From Ruminococcus_G sp050944435 (GTDB lineage Bacteria > Bacillota > Clostridia > Lachnospirales > Lachnospiraceae), in NCBI GenBank assembly GCA_050944435.1, contig JBMNRB010000005.1, forward strand, positions 100,231 through 164,230: 64,000 bases of DNA, written 5' to 3'. Under the pieces are notes generated by a model. It searched no databases. It saw nothing but the letters and a program-made list of their open reading frames with translations, and was not told the DNA's origin. Made by a program: the position numbers and the translations under genes. Below, one piece after another: positions 1 through 8,321 of the stretch. Positions within the stretch are counted from its first letter, which is position 1. Every line of letters begins with the position of its first letter.

Positions 1-1
1 T

Positions 2-1003
2 TATATTCGGGAGGCTGGAAGGATCATAAAAGAGGGCGGACTGGTGGCTTTTCCTACAGAGACGGTATATGGACTGGGCGGAAATGCTTTGGATGTGGAG
101 GCTTCTCATCGAATTTACGCGGCCAAAGGACGACCGTCGGATAATCCGCTGATCGTTCATATTGCAGATATGGAAAGTCTCTTTCCTCTGGTGATGGAAG
201 TTCCGGAAGAAGCCAGAAAGCTGGCCGAAGCCTGCTGGCCAGGTCCCCTTACCATGATTTTTCATAAAAGTGATCTGGTGCCTTATGAGACCACAGGGGG
301 GCTGGACAGTGTCGCTGTGCGGATGCCGGATCATCCCATCGCCCGGGAATTGATCCGGGAGAGCGGGGGATACGTGGCGGCGCCCAGCGCCAACACTTCA
401 GGCAGACCCAGTCCTACAACGGCGGATCATGTTATCGAGGATCTGAATGGAAAAATCGAAATGATTGTGGACGGCGGCAGTGTAGGAATTGGCCTGGAAT
501 CCACCATTGTAGATTTTACAGAAGAGGTTCCCACTGTGCTGCGGCCCGGGTATATCAATGAAGAACGACTGCGGGAGATTCTGGGAGAGGTTCGTATGGA
601 CCAGGGACTGATTGCAGACGATTCCCGGGTACGGCCCAAAGCGCCGGGGATGAAGTACCGCCATTATGCGCCGAAGGGATCTCTGCTGGTTGTGGAAGGA
701 CAGCAGGATAAAGTCATAGATAAGATACGGGAACTGGCGGAGGAAAAAATGGCAGCCGGATATACGGTGGGAATCATTGGAACGGATGAATCCGTTGGGA
801 AATATCCCAGAGGAATTGTAAAAAGCATTGGAGCCCGTTCCGAGGAAGAAAGTATCGGACGCCATTTGTACAGTGTGTTGAGAGAATTCGACGAGTGTGA
901 GGCGGCTTACATCTTTTCGGAATCTTTCGATACGCCCAAAATGGGACAGGCGATCATGAATCGTCTGCTGAAAGCGGCGGGACATCAGGTGATTAAAGTT
1001 TAG
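2..1003 (+). CDS. tsaC: L-threonylcarbamoyladenylate synthase (Sua5/YwlC), 5' end outside the window
   Basis: Makes threonylcarbamoyl-AMP from Thr, bicarbonate and ATP, the first step of t6A modification of ANN-decoding tRNAs. The frame is open to the left edge (YIREAGRIIKEGG before FPTETVYGLGGNA), so the first codons lie upstream; a GTG at 44 is internal. The YrdC core fills about the first 195 visible residues, with KGRPSDNPLIVHI and APSANTSGRPSPT as substrate-binding motifs. A linker and the C-terminal Sua5 domain follow, making it the long Sua5 form rather than short TsaC. About 333 residues are visible against roughly 345 usual. It starts a tight same-strand run with the next two genes. 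TsaB, TsaD and TsaE are encoded near 59-62 kb. Confidence 0.93.
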   Translation, partial: YIREAGRIIKEGGLVAFPTETVYGLGGNALDVEASHRIYAAKGRPSDNPLIVHIADMESLFPLVMEVPEEARKLAEACWPGPLTMIFHKSDLVPYETTGGLDSVAVRMPDHPIARELIRESGGYVAAPSANTSGRPSPTTADHVIEDLNGKIEMIVDGGSVGIGLESTIVDFTEEVPTVLRPGYINEERLREILGEVRMDQGLIADDSRVRPKAPGMKYRHYAPKGSLLVVEGQQDKVIDKIRELAEEKMAAGYTVGIIGTDESVGKYPRGIVKSIGARSEEESIGRHLYSVLREFDECEAAYIFSESFDTPKMGQAIMNRLLKAAGHQVIKV

Positions 1004-1015
1004 GGGAGCGGCAAA

Positions 1016-1480
1016 GTGAAGCGTTACAATAAGTTGATTTTTGTAGATGATGACGATAACAGCAGAGCGCCCATGGCTAAAATTATTATGAAGAGTAAAT
1101 TTTTGCTGGGGCCCCTGGAAGTGGAATCCAGAGGTCTGGTGGTGCTTTTTCCGGAACCCATGAATCAGAAAGCGGAGGCGGTGCTGATCAGCAACGGATA
1201 CAGCGTGGCGGATCATGTGGCCAGGCAGCTTACCCAGGAGGATATCGGCGATGATGTGCTGATTCTGACCATGGAAGACGCGCAGAAGGAGAAAATCTGG
1301 GAAAATTATGAAAATGCCAGAAATGTTCATACGTTGACGGAATATATCCGGCTTCGGGGGGAGCTGGCCCCTCTTTATGGGGAACCGCTGAAGGAGTATG
1401 GAAAATGTTATGAGATTATGGAAAAACTGCTGGACGGTCTGGTTGTTCAGCTCAATGAAGAGGAGCTGCTTTCAGACTGA
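1016..1480 (+). CDS. Low-molecular-weight phosphotyrosine phosphatase-like protein, catalytic Cys missing
   Basis: 154 residues, the usual LMW-PTP length, with a GTG start 12 bases after sua5 behind GGGGAGCGG. The N-terminal FVDDDDNSRAPMA sits where the family has V-C-T-G-N-T-C-R-S-P-M-A. The Arg and the P-M-A that follow are kept, but the nucleophilic Cys is Asp and the second Cys is Ser. The middle (GYSVADHVARQLTQEDI, then VLILTMEDAQKEKI) matches the family pattern of a hydroxyl-bearing or arsenate-reductase-like fold. What is seen is loss of the nucleophile; inference is that it no longer dephosphorylates and may bind a partner or ligand instead. B. subtilis YwlE also lies near ywlC, so the position supports the family. 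Confidence 0.75.
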   Translation: MKRYNKLIFVDDDDNSRAPMAKIIMKSKFLLGPLEVESRGLVVLFPEPMNQKAEAVLISNGYSVADHVARQLTQEDIGDDVLILTMEDAQKEKIWENYENARNVHTLTEYIRLRGELAPLYGEPLKEYGKCYEIMEKLLDGLVVQLNEEELLSD

Positions 1481-1491
1481 GAAAGGATAAG

Positions 1492-1986
1492 GTGAGAAGG
1501 ATGGATACGAAAAGAAAGGACTATATCACATGGGATGAATATTTTATGGGCGTGGCGATTTTATCAGGGATGCGTTCCAAAGATCCCAACACCCAGGTGG
1601 GCGCCTGCATTGTCAGTGCGGACAATAAGATCCTTTCTATGGGATATAATGGTTTCCCCACGGGATGTTCAGACGATGAATTTCCCTGGACCAGAGAAGG
1701 GGAACCATTGGAGACCAAGTATCTGTATTCCACTCACAGCGAGCTGAATGCAATTTTAAATTACAGAGGAGGCAGCCTGGAGGGAGCAAAGCTCTATGTG
1801 TCTTTGTTTCCCTGCAACGAATGCGCCAAGGCCATCATCCAGGCGGGAATTAAGACGGTGATTTACGATTGTGATAAGTATGAAGACACGGATTCCGTCA
1901 TTGCTTCAAAACGGATGATGGATGCCGCGGGGGTTCGTTATTACAGATACAATAGGACAAACCGGGAGATCACCTTCCGTGTTTGA
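1492..1986 (+). CDS. comEB: dCMP deaminase (ComEB-like cytidine/deoxycytidylate deaminase)
   Basis: Zn-dependent deamination of dCMP to dUMP, feeding dTMP synthesis. The zinc/catalytic motifs are seen as THSELNAI (His and catalytic Glu) and PCNECAK (two Cys ligands), plus an SKDPNTQVGA substrate stretch and GYNGFPTG. The GTG at 1492 has GAAAGG four bases upstream; an ATG at 1501 (nine bases later) is an alternative start with poorer ribosome-binding spacing. 164 residues fits single-domain dCMP deaminases. It lies 11 bases after the phosphatase-like gene and 33 bases before proS. Confidence 0.9.
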   Translation: MRRMDTKRKDYITWDEYFMGVAILSGMRSKDPNTQVGACIVSADNKILSMGYNGFPTGCSDDEFPWTREGEPLETKYLYSTHSELNAILNYRGGSLEGAKLYVSLFPCNECAKAIIQAGIKTVIYDCDKYEDTDSVIASKRMMDAAGVRYYRYNRTNREITFRV

Positions 1987-2019
1987 TAAAAAGAAATGGT
2001 GAAATAAAAAGGAGAAGTC

Positions 2020-3459
2020 ATGGCAAAGGAAAAGAAACTGGTAGAAGCGATTACTTCTATGGAAGAAGATTTCGCTCAGTGGTATACGGATATTGTAAAG
2101 AAAGCTGAACTGATTGATTATACCAGCGTAAAGGGATGCATGGTGATTAAACCGGCAGGCTATGCCATCTGGGAAAATATCCAGAAGGAGCTGGATGCCA
2201 GATTTAAGGCAACGGGGGTGGAAAACGTTTATCTGCCCATGTTTATCCCGGAAAGTCTGCTGCAGAAAGAAAAGGATCACGTGGAAGGTTTTGCGCCTGA
2301 GGTAGCCTGGGTGACCCATGGAGGAATGGAACCGCTGCAGGAAAGGCTTTGCGTCAGACCTACATCAGAGACACTGTTCTGTGATCTTTATTCAAAGGAT
2401 ATTCATTCCCACAGAGATCTGCCGAAAGTGTACAATCAGTGGTGCTCGGTGGTTCGCTGGGAAAAAACCACGAGGCCTTTTCTGCGCTCCCGTGAATTCC
2501 TCTGGCAGGAAGGCCATACGGCTCATGCCACAGCCGAAGAGGCAGAGGAAAGAACGATAATGATGCTGAACCTCTACGCCGATTTCTGTGAAGAGGTACT
2601 GGCAATTCCTGTGATCAAAGGCAAGAAAACCGATAAGGAGAAATTTGCCGGAGCAGAATCTACTTATACCATTGAATCGTTGATGCATGACGGGAAGGCT
2701 CTTCAGTCGGGAACCAGCCATAATTTCGGAGATGGTTTTGCGAAAGCCTTTGGAATTCAATACACGGATAAAGACAATACGCTGAAATACGTACATCAGA
2801 CCTCATGGGGGATGACAACCCGTATGATCGGCGCAATCATTATGGTACACGGAGACAACAGCGGTCTGGTGCTTCCGCCCAGAATCGCTCCCGTTCAGGT
2901 GACGGTGATTCCCATTCAGCAGAAGAAAGAAGGCGTACTGGAGGCAGCCGGACAGGTGGCGGAAAGTCTGAAAGCCCAGGGCATCCGCACGAAGGTGGAC
3001 GATGGGGACAAGAGTCCCGGCTGGAAATTCTCCGAGCAGGAGATGAGAGGAATACCTCTCCGTGTGGAACTGGGACCAAAGGATATTGAGCAGAATCAGG
3101 CCGTTTTGGTTCGCAGGGATACCAGAGAAAAAATTGTGGTATCTTTGGATCAGGCGGCGCAGAAGGCCAAGGAGCTGCTGGAAACCATTCAGCATGATAT
3201 GCTGGAAAGAGCCAGAGCTCATCGGGATTCCCACACCTATGTAGCTACCGATTATGAAGAATTCAAAAAGACCATTGAAGAAAAGCCGGGCTTTGTAAAA
3301 GCCATGTGGTGCGGCTGTCAGGAATGCGAGGATAAGATCAAAGAGGAGACTCAGGCCACTTCCCGCTGCATGCCCTTTGAACAGGAGCATCTGGCCGATA
3401 CCTGCGTCTGCTGCGGGAAACCGGCGGTGAAGATGGTATATTGGGGAAAAGCATATTAA
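2020..3459 (+). CDS. proS: Prolyl-tRNA synthetase, short archaeal/eukaryote-like type
   Basis: Class II synthetase charging tRNA-Pro. 479 residues, starting EDFAQWYTDIVKKAELIDY. Motif 2-type VRWEKTTRPFLRSREFLWQE and the motif 3 region are visible, followed by an anticodon-binding domain (APVQVTVIPI) and a C-terminal zinc-type domain with CGCQECE and CVCCGKP, ending in Tyr as archaeal-type ProRS do. The large editing insertion of bacterial ProRS is absent, so Ala- or Cys-tRNA-Pro must be cleared in trans; a free-standing YbaK lies at 26620-27105. ATG start with AAAAGGAG upstream. A bidirectional terminator follows directly. Confidence 0.95.
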   Translation: MAKEKKLVEAITSMEEDFAQWYTDIVKKAELIDYTSVKGCMVIKPAGYAIWENIQKELDARFKATGVENVYLPMFIPESLLQKEKDHVEGFAPEVAWVTHGGMEPLQERLCVRPTSETLFCDLYSKDIHSHRDLPKVYNQWCSVVRWEKTTRPFLRSREFLWQEGHTAHATAEEAEERTIMMLNLYADFCEEVLAIPVIKGKKTDKEKFAGAESTYTIESLMHDGKALQSGTSHNFGDGFAKAFGIQYTDKDNTLKYVHQTSWGMTTRMIGAIIMVHGDNSGLVLPPRIAPVQVTVIPIQQKKEGVLEAAGQVAESLKAQGIRTKVDDGDKSPGWKFSEQEMRGIPLRVELGPKDIEQNQAVLVRRDTREKIVVSLDQAAQKAKELLETIQHDMLERARAHRDSHTYVATDYEEFKKTIEEKPGFVKAMWCGCQECEDKIKEETQATSRCMPFEQEHLADTCVCCGKPAVKMVYWGKAY

Positions 3460-3476
3460 AAGAAAGCAAAAAGAAT

Positions 3477-3510
3477 TGCTGCAAAATAGAAATATTTTGC
3501 AGCAGTTTTT
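3477..3510. terminator. Bidirectional terminator between proS and the ibrB-like gene
   Basis: A perfect 12-bp stem (3477-3488 with 3493-3504) with a GAAA loop, followed by GTTTTT on the plus strand. On the minus strand the opposite A-run reads as a T-run, and the minus-strand gene stops at 3512, so the same hairpin can end both convergent units. Confidence 0.88.
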
Positions 3511-3511
3511 C

Positions 3512-4036
3512 TTATTTCTCTTCTTCGGCAGGCTGCCAGGCTTTGCCGAATTTCACATCTTTAAACAGGGCGGCCAGTCCTGTGATCTGTTTCAGTCTGA
3601 GGATTTCATCCTTATCCATACCCAGATGTTTGGAGATCCAGGCGTCGGAACGGCCCAGCTCATGGAGTTCTTTGATGATATTGCTCATCAGGTCCACATT
3701 ATGATTGCCGCGGGCGCGGTTGTGACGGATGGTACTGGCCATCCGCTGATCCAGGGGTTTTTGAATCACGGATACGGGAAGCATTCCCTTTTCCCGTTCG
3801 TAGATATCCGGATATTCCAGCATAATGCGGTAACGGTGAAATCCGTCCACAATGATATAAATATCTTCCGGCTGGTCGTAATAGCAGACAATGGGCATGG
3901 TATAACCGTCAGCTTTTATGCTGTCATAAAGAAGGCGCATTTCCGGGGGAGCTACCGCATTGGGGTTATATGTATTCGGTTTGATCTTTTCCACCGGTAC
4001 GGCAATGATGTGATAGACAGGGCTTTTATGTTCCAT
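3512..4036 (-). CDS. ibrB: IbrB-like ParB/Srx-domain protein
   Basis: 174 residues. The N-terminal part (about 8-105) is a ParB/sulfiredoxin-type domain: IPVEKIKPNTYNPN-like entry, then DSIKADGYTMPIV and VDGFHRYRI, the counterpart of the ParB G-E-R-R box. A helical part with an HTH-like stretch (GRSDAWISKHLGMDKDEILRLK) follows. Its ATG lies inside the end of the IbrA-like gene (11-base overlap), so the two are translationally coupled. In E. coli ECOR-9 IbrA/IbrB are known as activators of immunoglobulin-binding protein genes; their biochemistry is not settled. Function here is unknown; a DNA-directed role is inference. Confidence 0.72.
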   Translation of the reverse strand: MEHKSPVYHIIAVPVEKIKPNTYNPNAVAPPEMRLLYDSIKADGYTMPIVCYYDQPEDIYIIVDGFHRYRIMLEYPDIYEREKGMLPVSVIQKPLDQRMASTIRHNRARGNHNVDLMSNIIKELHELGRSDAWISKHLGMDKDEILRLKQITGLAALFKDVKFGKAWQPAEEEK

Positions 4037-5357
4037 AATTCATCTCCTCAATACTTTCATATTTTCTTCGAATGGCATCTATGCGTTTCTGCTGCTGCCG
4101 TGTCATGCCAAAGCCCATGGACCGGCAGATATGGTCGTTCTTCAGGATACAGCAGCACATGCGTTTCCAACTGGGAATGTCCTTGGAGGTTTTGATATCA
4201 TCGGTGTTGTCTGGGATTTTATCGACAAAGATAATCCGGGATTTCTTGTTCAGCGTATAGTTGGAGACACCGTTTCGTTTAATACGGTAACCGTGGTCGA
4301 TCAGCTCCTGAATGGTTTCTTCATCCAGTCCTCCTCCGGTTTTGTGCCAGAACTGAATGGATGAGTTGAATTTTTTAACATAATTATTCCGAAGACGAAC
4401 GGGCAGGGTATCCAGGAGAAACATGGTGTAGGATTTCCAGGTGTGGCCTGCGGGCAGACGGACACTGCGATATCCCATGGCTTTAGATCTTCCGTAAATG
4501 GCACCGAAATTGGCGCCCCGGACTCTTCCCACCAGTCTGACCCATATCTGCGGATCGATCACCCGGTACATATTGAGGGCGTCTTTGGAATAATCGTTGA
4601 ATGGGGAAGCTACGCGCATCTGAGAGGGTTTCAGCCCCGCTTTGTAATAGAGATCATATAATTTATTGTAATCATAGTGAAAAAGATAGTTGGCATGCCA
4701 GATATCATCCAGCGTCCAGTCGTACATGGGGGAAGCGCACCAGACATCTTTGAACTGTTTTGTGATCCAGCATTCTCCTTTATAACCATATTGCTTGTTT
4801 AGAAAACCGCTGTACCGCTGGAGGGATTCATCAGCTCTCATTCCCAGAAGACATACGGTTTTGGCGTTTCCGTGGGAGATGCGGTACCAGCGGGCAAACT
4901 GGTGAGCCAGATCTTCCTGATGCATCCGATAACGGTAAGTAGTGATGGGATTGTTGTCCAGGTTAATAACGTATTTTTTCTTCGGCATGGGCCGGACCCA
5001 GGCCTCCTGTTTTGTGTCGTCCCAGGGGTACCAGTACATTTCATAGCTGCTTAAAGCCGTTCGCGTGGCCATGGGAAGACAGACCCAATAGAGCTCCGCC
5101 TCGTCTTTATACCGTTCCATGGTCCGCTCGATGTATTCGGTGGTAACGGTATACTGAGCTTCGAAATCCTGATGGAAGATGCCTACTTTCTTATCGGGAT
5201 AATATTTTCTCCTGTAATCCATGAGAATGTTGAGAAGAAGACCGCTGTCTTTTCCGCCGGAAAAGGAGATGAATATATTGTCGAATTCTTTAAAAATAAA
5301 GTTCAGCCGTTCCAGAAGTGCTTCGTACACATTCTGTTCTGTATATTCCCGTATCAT
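4026..5357 (-). CDS. ibrA: IbrA-like PAPS-reductase-family (PP-loop) protein, DUF3440 type
   Basis: 443 residues from the ATG at 5357, chosen because GAGGGTG sits five bases upstream; the open frame extends to 5438 but lacks a site there. The N-terminal PP-loop is intact (SGGKDS at 33-38) after a helical lead, followed by a PAPS-reductase-type Rossmann domain. Tyr/Trp-rich segments follow, and a C-terminal stretch near residue 400 has three consecutive Cys and a fourth seven residues on (MCCCILKNDHIC), possibly a metal or Fe-S site. PP-loop proteins adenylate substrates or reduce sulfate, and some (DndC) put sulfur into DNA. The pair runs against all neighbours, which suggests a later insertion. 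Substrate unknown. Confidence 0.78.
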   Translation of the reverse strand: MIREYTEQNVYEALLERLNFIFKEFDNIFISFSGGKDSGLLLNILMDYRRKYYPDKKVGIFHQDFEAQYTVTTEYIERTMERYKDEAELYWVCLPMATRTALSSYEMYWYPWDDTKQEAWVRPMPKKKYVINLDNNPITTYRYRMHQEDLAHQFARWYRISHGNAKTVCLLGMRADESLQRYSGFLNKQYGYKGECWITKQFKDVWCASPMYDWTLDDIWHANYLFHYDYNKLYDLYYKAGLKPSQMRVASPFNDYSKDALNMYRVIDPQIWVRLVGRVRGANFGAIYGRSKAMGYRSVRLPAGHTWKSYTMFLLDTLPVRLRNNYVKKFNSSIQFWHKTGGGLDEETIQELIDHGYRIKRNGVSNYTLNKKSRIIFVDKIPDNTDDIKTSKDIPSWKRMCCCILKNDHICRSMGFGMTRQQQKRIDAIRRKYESIEEMNYGT

Positions 5358-5536
5358 GTAATCACCCTCTTGCGCATTGTATTGGAAGCTGCTTAATTTC
5401 CAAAATCTGACATTTTTCCATGTTAGATACCATAGCACAATAAAAAAATAAATTCAAGAAGAGGGGGTAATTCACCAGAGTATAATTTCTGTCTCCCTTA
5501 CATAAGATAGAGAGAGCATGGTAAGGGGGATTGCAG

Positions 5537-6538
5537 ATGTATGATTATGGGTTGAGCGTACTGGAGCAGTACGGACTGGAGGCGCAGGCGGTATACCGGG
5601 GGAGGGGCGCGCTTATCTGCGAGACAGAAAAAGGTCTGAAAATTATCAAGGAATTTAAAGGGTCTCAAAAAAAACTGGAGCAGCTTTACCGGCTGCAGCT
5701 CCATATTCGGCAGAACAGTGACATTGCAGTGGACTGTGTGGTGGAAAATCTGGAAGGAGGACTGGTTTCTCAGGACAAAGACGGAATCTCCTATGTGGTG
5801 AGAGACTGGTTCGGAGGAAGAGAATGTGATACAAAGTCCAGGAACGATATTCTTGAAAGTGTAAAAACGTTGGCCCGGTTACATAGTGTAATGTGTCTTC
5901 CCCTGGTGGAAAATTACCGTAAGGAGTCGCTTTTGGAGGAGTGTTCCCGCCATAATCGCGAGATTCGAAAAACAGGGACTTATATTAAGAAGAAGAAAAC
6001 AAAAAATGAATTTGAGAGACGTCTGCTGGGATGCCTGAAAGATTTTTTAGATCAGGGAGAACAGACGGTGAGGGATCTGGGTATTTCCTGTTACCTGCAG
6101 CTTTATGAAAAAGAAACAAAGAAGGGCAGTATCTGCCATGGGGAATGTAATCAGCATAATTTTCTTCGGGGAGAGAGGGGAACCATGCTGGTGAATTATG
6201 AAAAATGGAATTTCGACTGTCAGGTGGCGGATCTGTATCAGTTTATGCGAAAGATTTTGGAAAAGCATAATTGGAACGTCCGGCTGGGACAGGACATGAT
6301 ACTGGCTTATCATAAAGAAAAAAAATTGACCAGGGAGGAAGTGGTAAATCTAAAGCTGCGGCTTTCCTATCCATGGAAGTTTTGGAAATTGGTCAATCAC
6401 TACGCAGGCAGTTCCAAGCCATGGATTTCCGGACGAAATCTGGAAAAACTGGAAGTGTTGATAAAGCAGCAGAAAGACTGGATGGAATTTATAAAAAACT
6501 GTTTTTCTGATTCCTTTTTCAGTCACTTTACGCTATAA
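5537..6538 (+). CDS. CotS/CotI-family spore coat-associated kinase-like protein
   Basis: 333 residues from the ATG at 5537; AAGGGGGA lies six bases upstream, while the in-frame TTG at 5531 is too close to it. The fold is an aminoglycoside phosphotransferase-like kinase: a glycine-poor N-lobe, then SICHGECNQHNFL as catalytic loop (H-G-E in place of H-G-D) and VNYEKWNFD where I-D-F-D is expected, so the metal-binding Asp is not obvious. CotS-family proteins are spore coat components, several probably pseudokinases. Lies between the divergent IbrA-like gene and phosphoglucomutase, with no sigma-E/K promoter I could assign with confidence. Confidence 0.8.
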   Translation: MYDYGLSVLEQYGLEAQAVYRGRGALICETEKGLKIIKEFKGSQKKLEQLYRLQLHIRQNSDIAVDCVVENLEGGLVSQDKDGISYVVRDWFGGRECDTKSRNDILESVKTLARLHSVMCLPLVENYRKESLLEECSRHNREIRKTGTYIKKKKTKNEFERRLLGCLKDFLDQGEQTVRDLGISCYLQLYEKETKKGSICHGECNQHNFLRGERGTMLVNYEKWNFDCQVADLYQFMRKILEKHNWNVRLGQDMILAYHKEKKLTREEVVNLKLRLSYPWKFWKLVNHYAGSSKPWISGRNLEKLEVLIKQQKDWMEFIKNCFSDSFFSHFTL

Positions 6539-6574
6539 TAAAGGAAAAGATTTAGGTAGGAGGTACCGTTTGTT

Positions 6575-8305
6575 ATGAGCTATCAGGAAACATATGAATC
6601 ATGGGTGAATTCTTCGTACTTTGATGAAAAAACCAGAGAGGAGCTTAAAAATATTGCCGGCAATGATCAGGAAATAAAAGAACGGTTTTATAAAGATCTG
6701 GAATTCGGTACGGCAGGCCTTCGGGGAGTGATCGGGGCAGGCACAAACCGGATGAATATCTATGTGGTTCGGAAAACTACTCAGGGTCTTGCCAATTATA
6801 TTATAAGCCAGGGCGGTGAGAAAAGAGGCGTTGCCATTGCCTTTGATTCCAGACGGATGTCGCCGGAATTTGCCAACGAAGCGGCTTTATGTCTGGCAGC
6901 CAATGGAATCAAAGCGTATATTTTCGAATCCTTACGCCCCACGCCGGAGCTTTCCTTTGCCGTGCGGGAACTGGGATGCATCGCAGGCATCAATATTACA
7001 GCCAGTCACAATCCGCCGGAATATAACGGATATAAAGTATATTGGGAAGACGGCGCTCAGATTACCCCTCCTCATGACAGCGGTATCATGGACGAAGTGA
7101 AAAAAGTAACAGATTATGCTCAGGTTAAGACCATGGAGAAGGAGGCAGCCATGGCTTCCGGACTGTATGAGGTGATCGGACAGAAAGTGGATGACGCTTA
7201 TATCGAAAGATTGAAAAGCCAGGTGCTCCATATGGACGCCATCCAGCAGACGGCGGGGGATCTGAAGATTGTTTACAGTCCCCTTCACGGCACCGGCAAC
7301 ATTCCGGCACGCAGAGTCCTGGCGGAACTGGGCTTTAAAAATGTATATGTGGTAAAAGAGCAGGAACTTCCCGATGGAGAATTCCCTACAGTCAGCTATC
7401 CCAATCCGGAATCTAAAGAAGCCTTTGCCCTGGGACTTGCCCTGGCAAAGGAGGTGGACGCAGATCTGGTACTGGCCACCGACCCCGATGCCGACCGGCT
7501 CGGAGTGTATGTAAAGGACAAAGAAGGGGAATATCACTCCCTGACGGGAAATATGTCCGGCTGTCTGCTGGCAGACTACGAGATCGGCCAGAGGAAAGCC
7601 TTAAAAGGCCTTCCGGAGGACGGCGCTCTGATTAAGACAATTGTAACGACCAACATGGCCGATGCCATTGCCAGAGCCTATGGCGTACGTCTGATCGAGG
7701 TGCTGACAGGATTTAAGTTTATTGGACAGCAGATTCTGGGATTTGAGCAGAATCATTCCGGCACATATCTGTTCGGATTTGAAGAAAGCTACGGCTGTCT
7801 GATCGGCACCCATGCCAGAGACAAAGACGCCATAGTGGCCACCATGGCGCTGTGCGAGGCTGCGGCTTACTATAAAACCCAGGGAAAAACTTTGTGGGAC
7901 GCTATGATTGATATGTATGAAAAGTACGGGTACTATAAAGACGATATCCAATCAATTACGATGAAGGGAATTGAAGGACTGGAAAAAATCCAGCAGATTA
8001 TGGAAGGACTGCGTCAGAACCCGCCGGCAAGGATCGGAAATTATGACGTGGTGGCTGCCAGAGATTATAAGAAAGATACGATTACCACTCTGGCGACAGG
8101 CGAAGTAGCGCCCACCGGTCTGCCTTCTTCCAATGTGCTTTATTATGAACTGACAGATGACGCATGGCTTTGCGTGCGGCCCTCCGGCACAGAACCAAAA
8201 GTGAAGTTTTATTATGGAATTAAAGGGACGTCTCTGGAGGACGCCGACCAGAAATCAGAGGAACTGGGAAAAGAAGTGCTGGCTATGATTGATAAGATGA
8301 TGTGA
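6575..8305 (+). CDS. pgcA: Phosphoglucomutase/phosphomannomutase
   Basis: Interconverts glucose-1-P and glucose-6-P (or mannose phosphates) for glycan precursors and glycogen-type metabolism. 576 residues, typical of the long Firmicute alpha-phosphoglucomutase. All four signatures are seen: phosphoserine loop TASHNPPEYNGYK near residue 145, metal loop DPDADR near 305, sugar-binding GFEESYGC near 405, and phosphate-binding RPSGTEPKVKFY near the C-terminus. Start ATG behind GTAGGAGG. mazG follows after 16 bases and is probably co-transcribed. Confidence 0.95.
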   Translation: MSYQETYESWVNSSYFDEKTREELKNIAGNDQEIKERFYKDLEFGTAGLRGVIGAGTNRMNIYVVRKTTQGLANYIISQGGEKRGVAIAFDSRRMSPEFANEAALCLAANGIKAYIFESLRPTPELSFAVRELGCIAGINITASHNPPEYNGYKVYWEDGAQITPPHDSGIMDEVKKVTDYAQVKTMEKEAAMASGLYEVIGQKVDDAYIERLKSQVLHMDAIQQTAGDLKIVYSPLHGTGNIPARRVLAELGFKNVYVVKEQELPDGEFPTVSYPNPESKEAFALGLALAKEVDADLVLATDPDADRLGVYVKDKEGEYHSLTGNMSGCLLADYEIGQRKALKGLPEDGALIKTIVTTNMADAIARAYGVRLIEVLTGFKFIGQQILGFEQNHSGTYLFGFEESYGCLIGTHARDKDAIVATMALCEAAAYYKTQGKTLWDAMIDMYEKYGYYKDDIQSITMKGIEGLEKIQQIMEGLRQNPPARIGNYDVVAARDYKKDTITTLATGEVAPTGLPSSNVLYYELTDDAWLCVRPSGTEPKVKFYYGIKGTSLEDADQKSEELGKEVLAMIDKMM

Positions 8306-8321
8306 CAGACGGGAGAACAGG

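Noticed and set aside
398..1330. 310-residue minus-strand open frame opposite sua5 and the phosphatase-like gene
   Set aside because: It lies across two well-supported genes, lacks a ribosome site and any recognisable fold, and looks like a codon-usage shadow.
3476..4195. 239-residue plus-strand frame over the ibrB-like gene
   Set aside because: The minus-strand ParB-domain protein has clear motifs and coupling to its neighbour; this frame has none and starts in the terminator.
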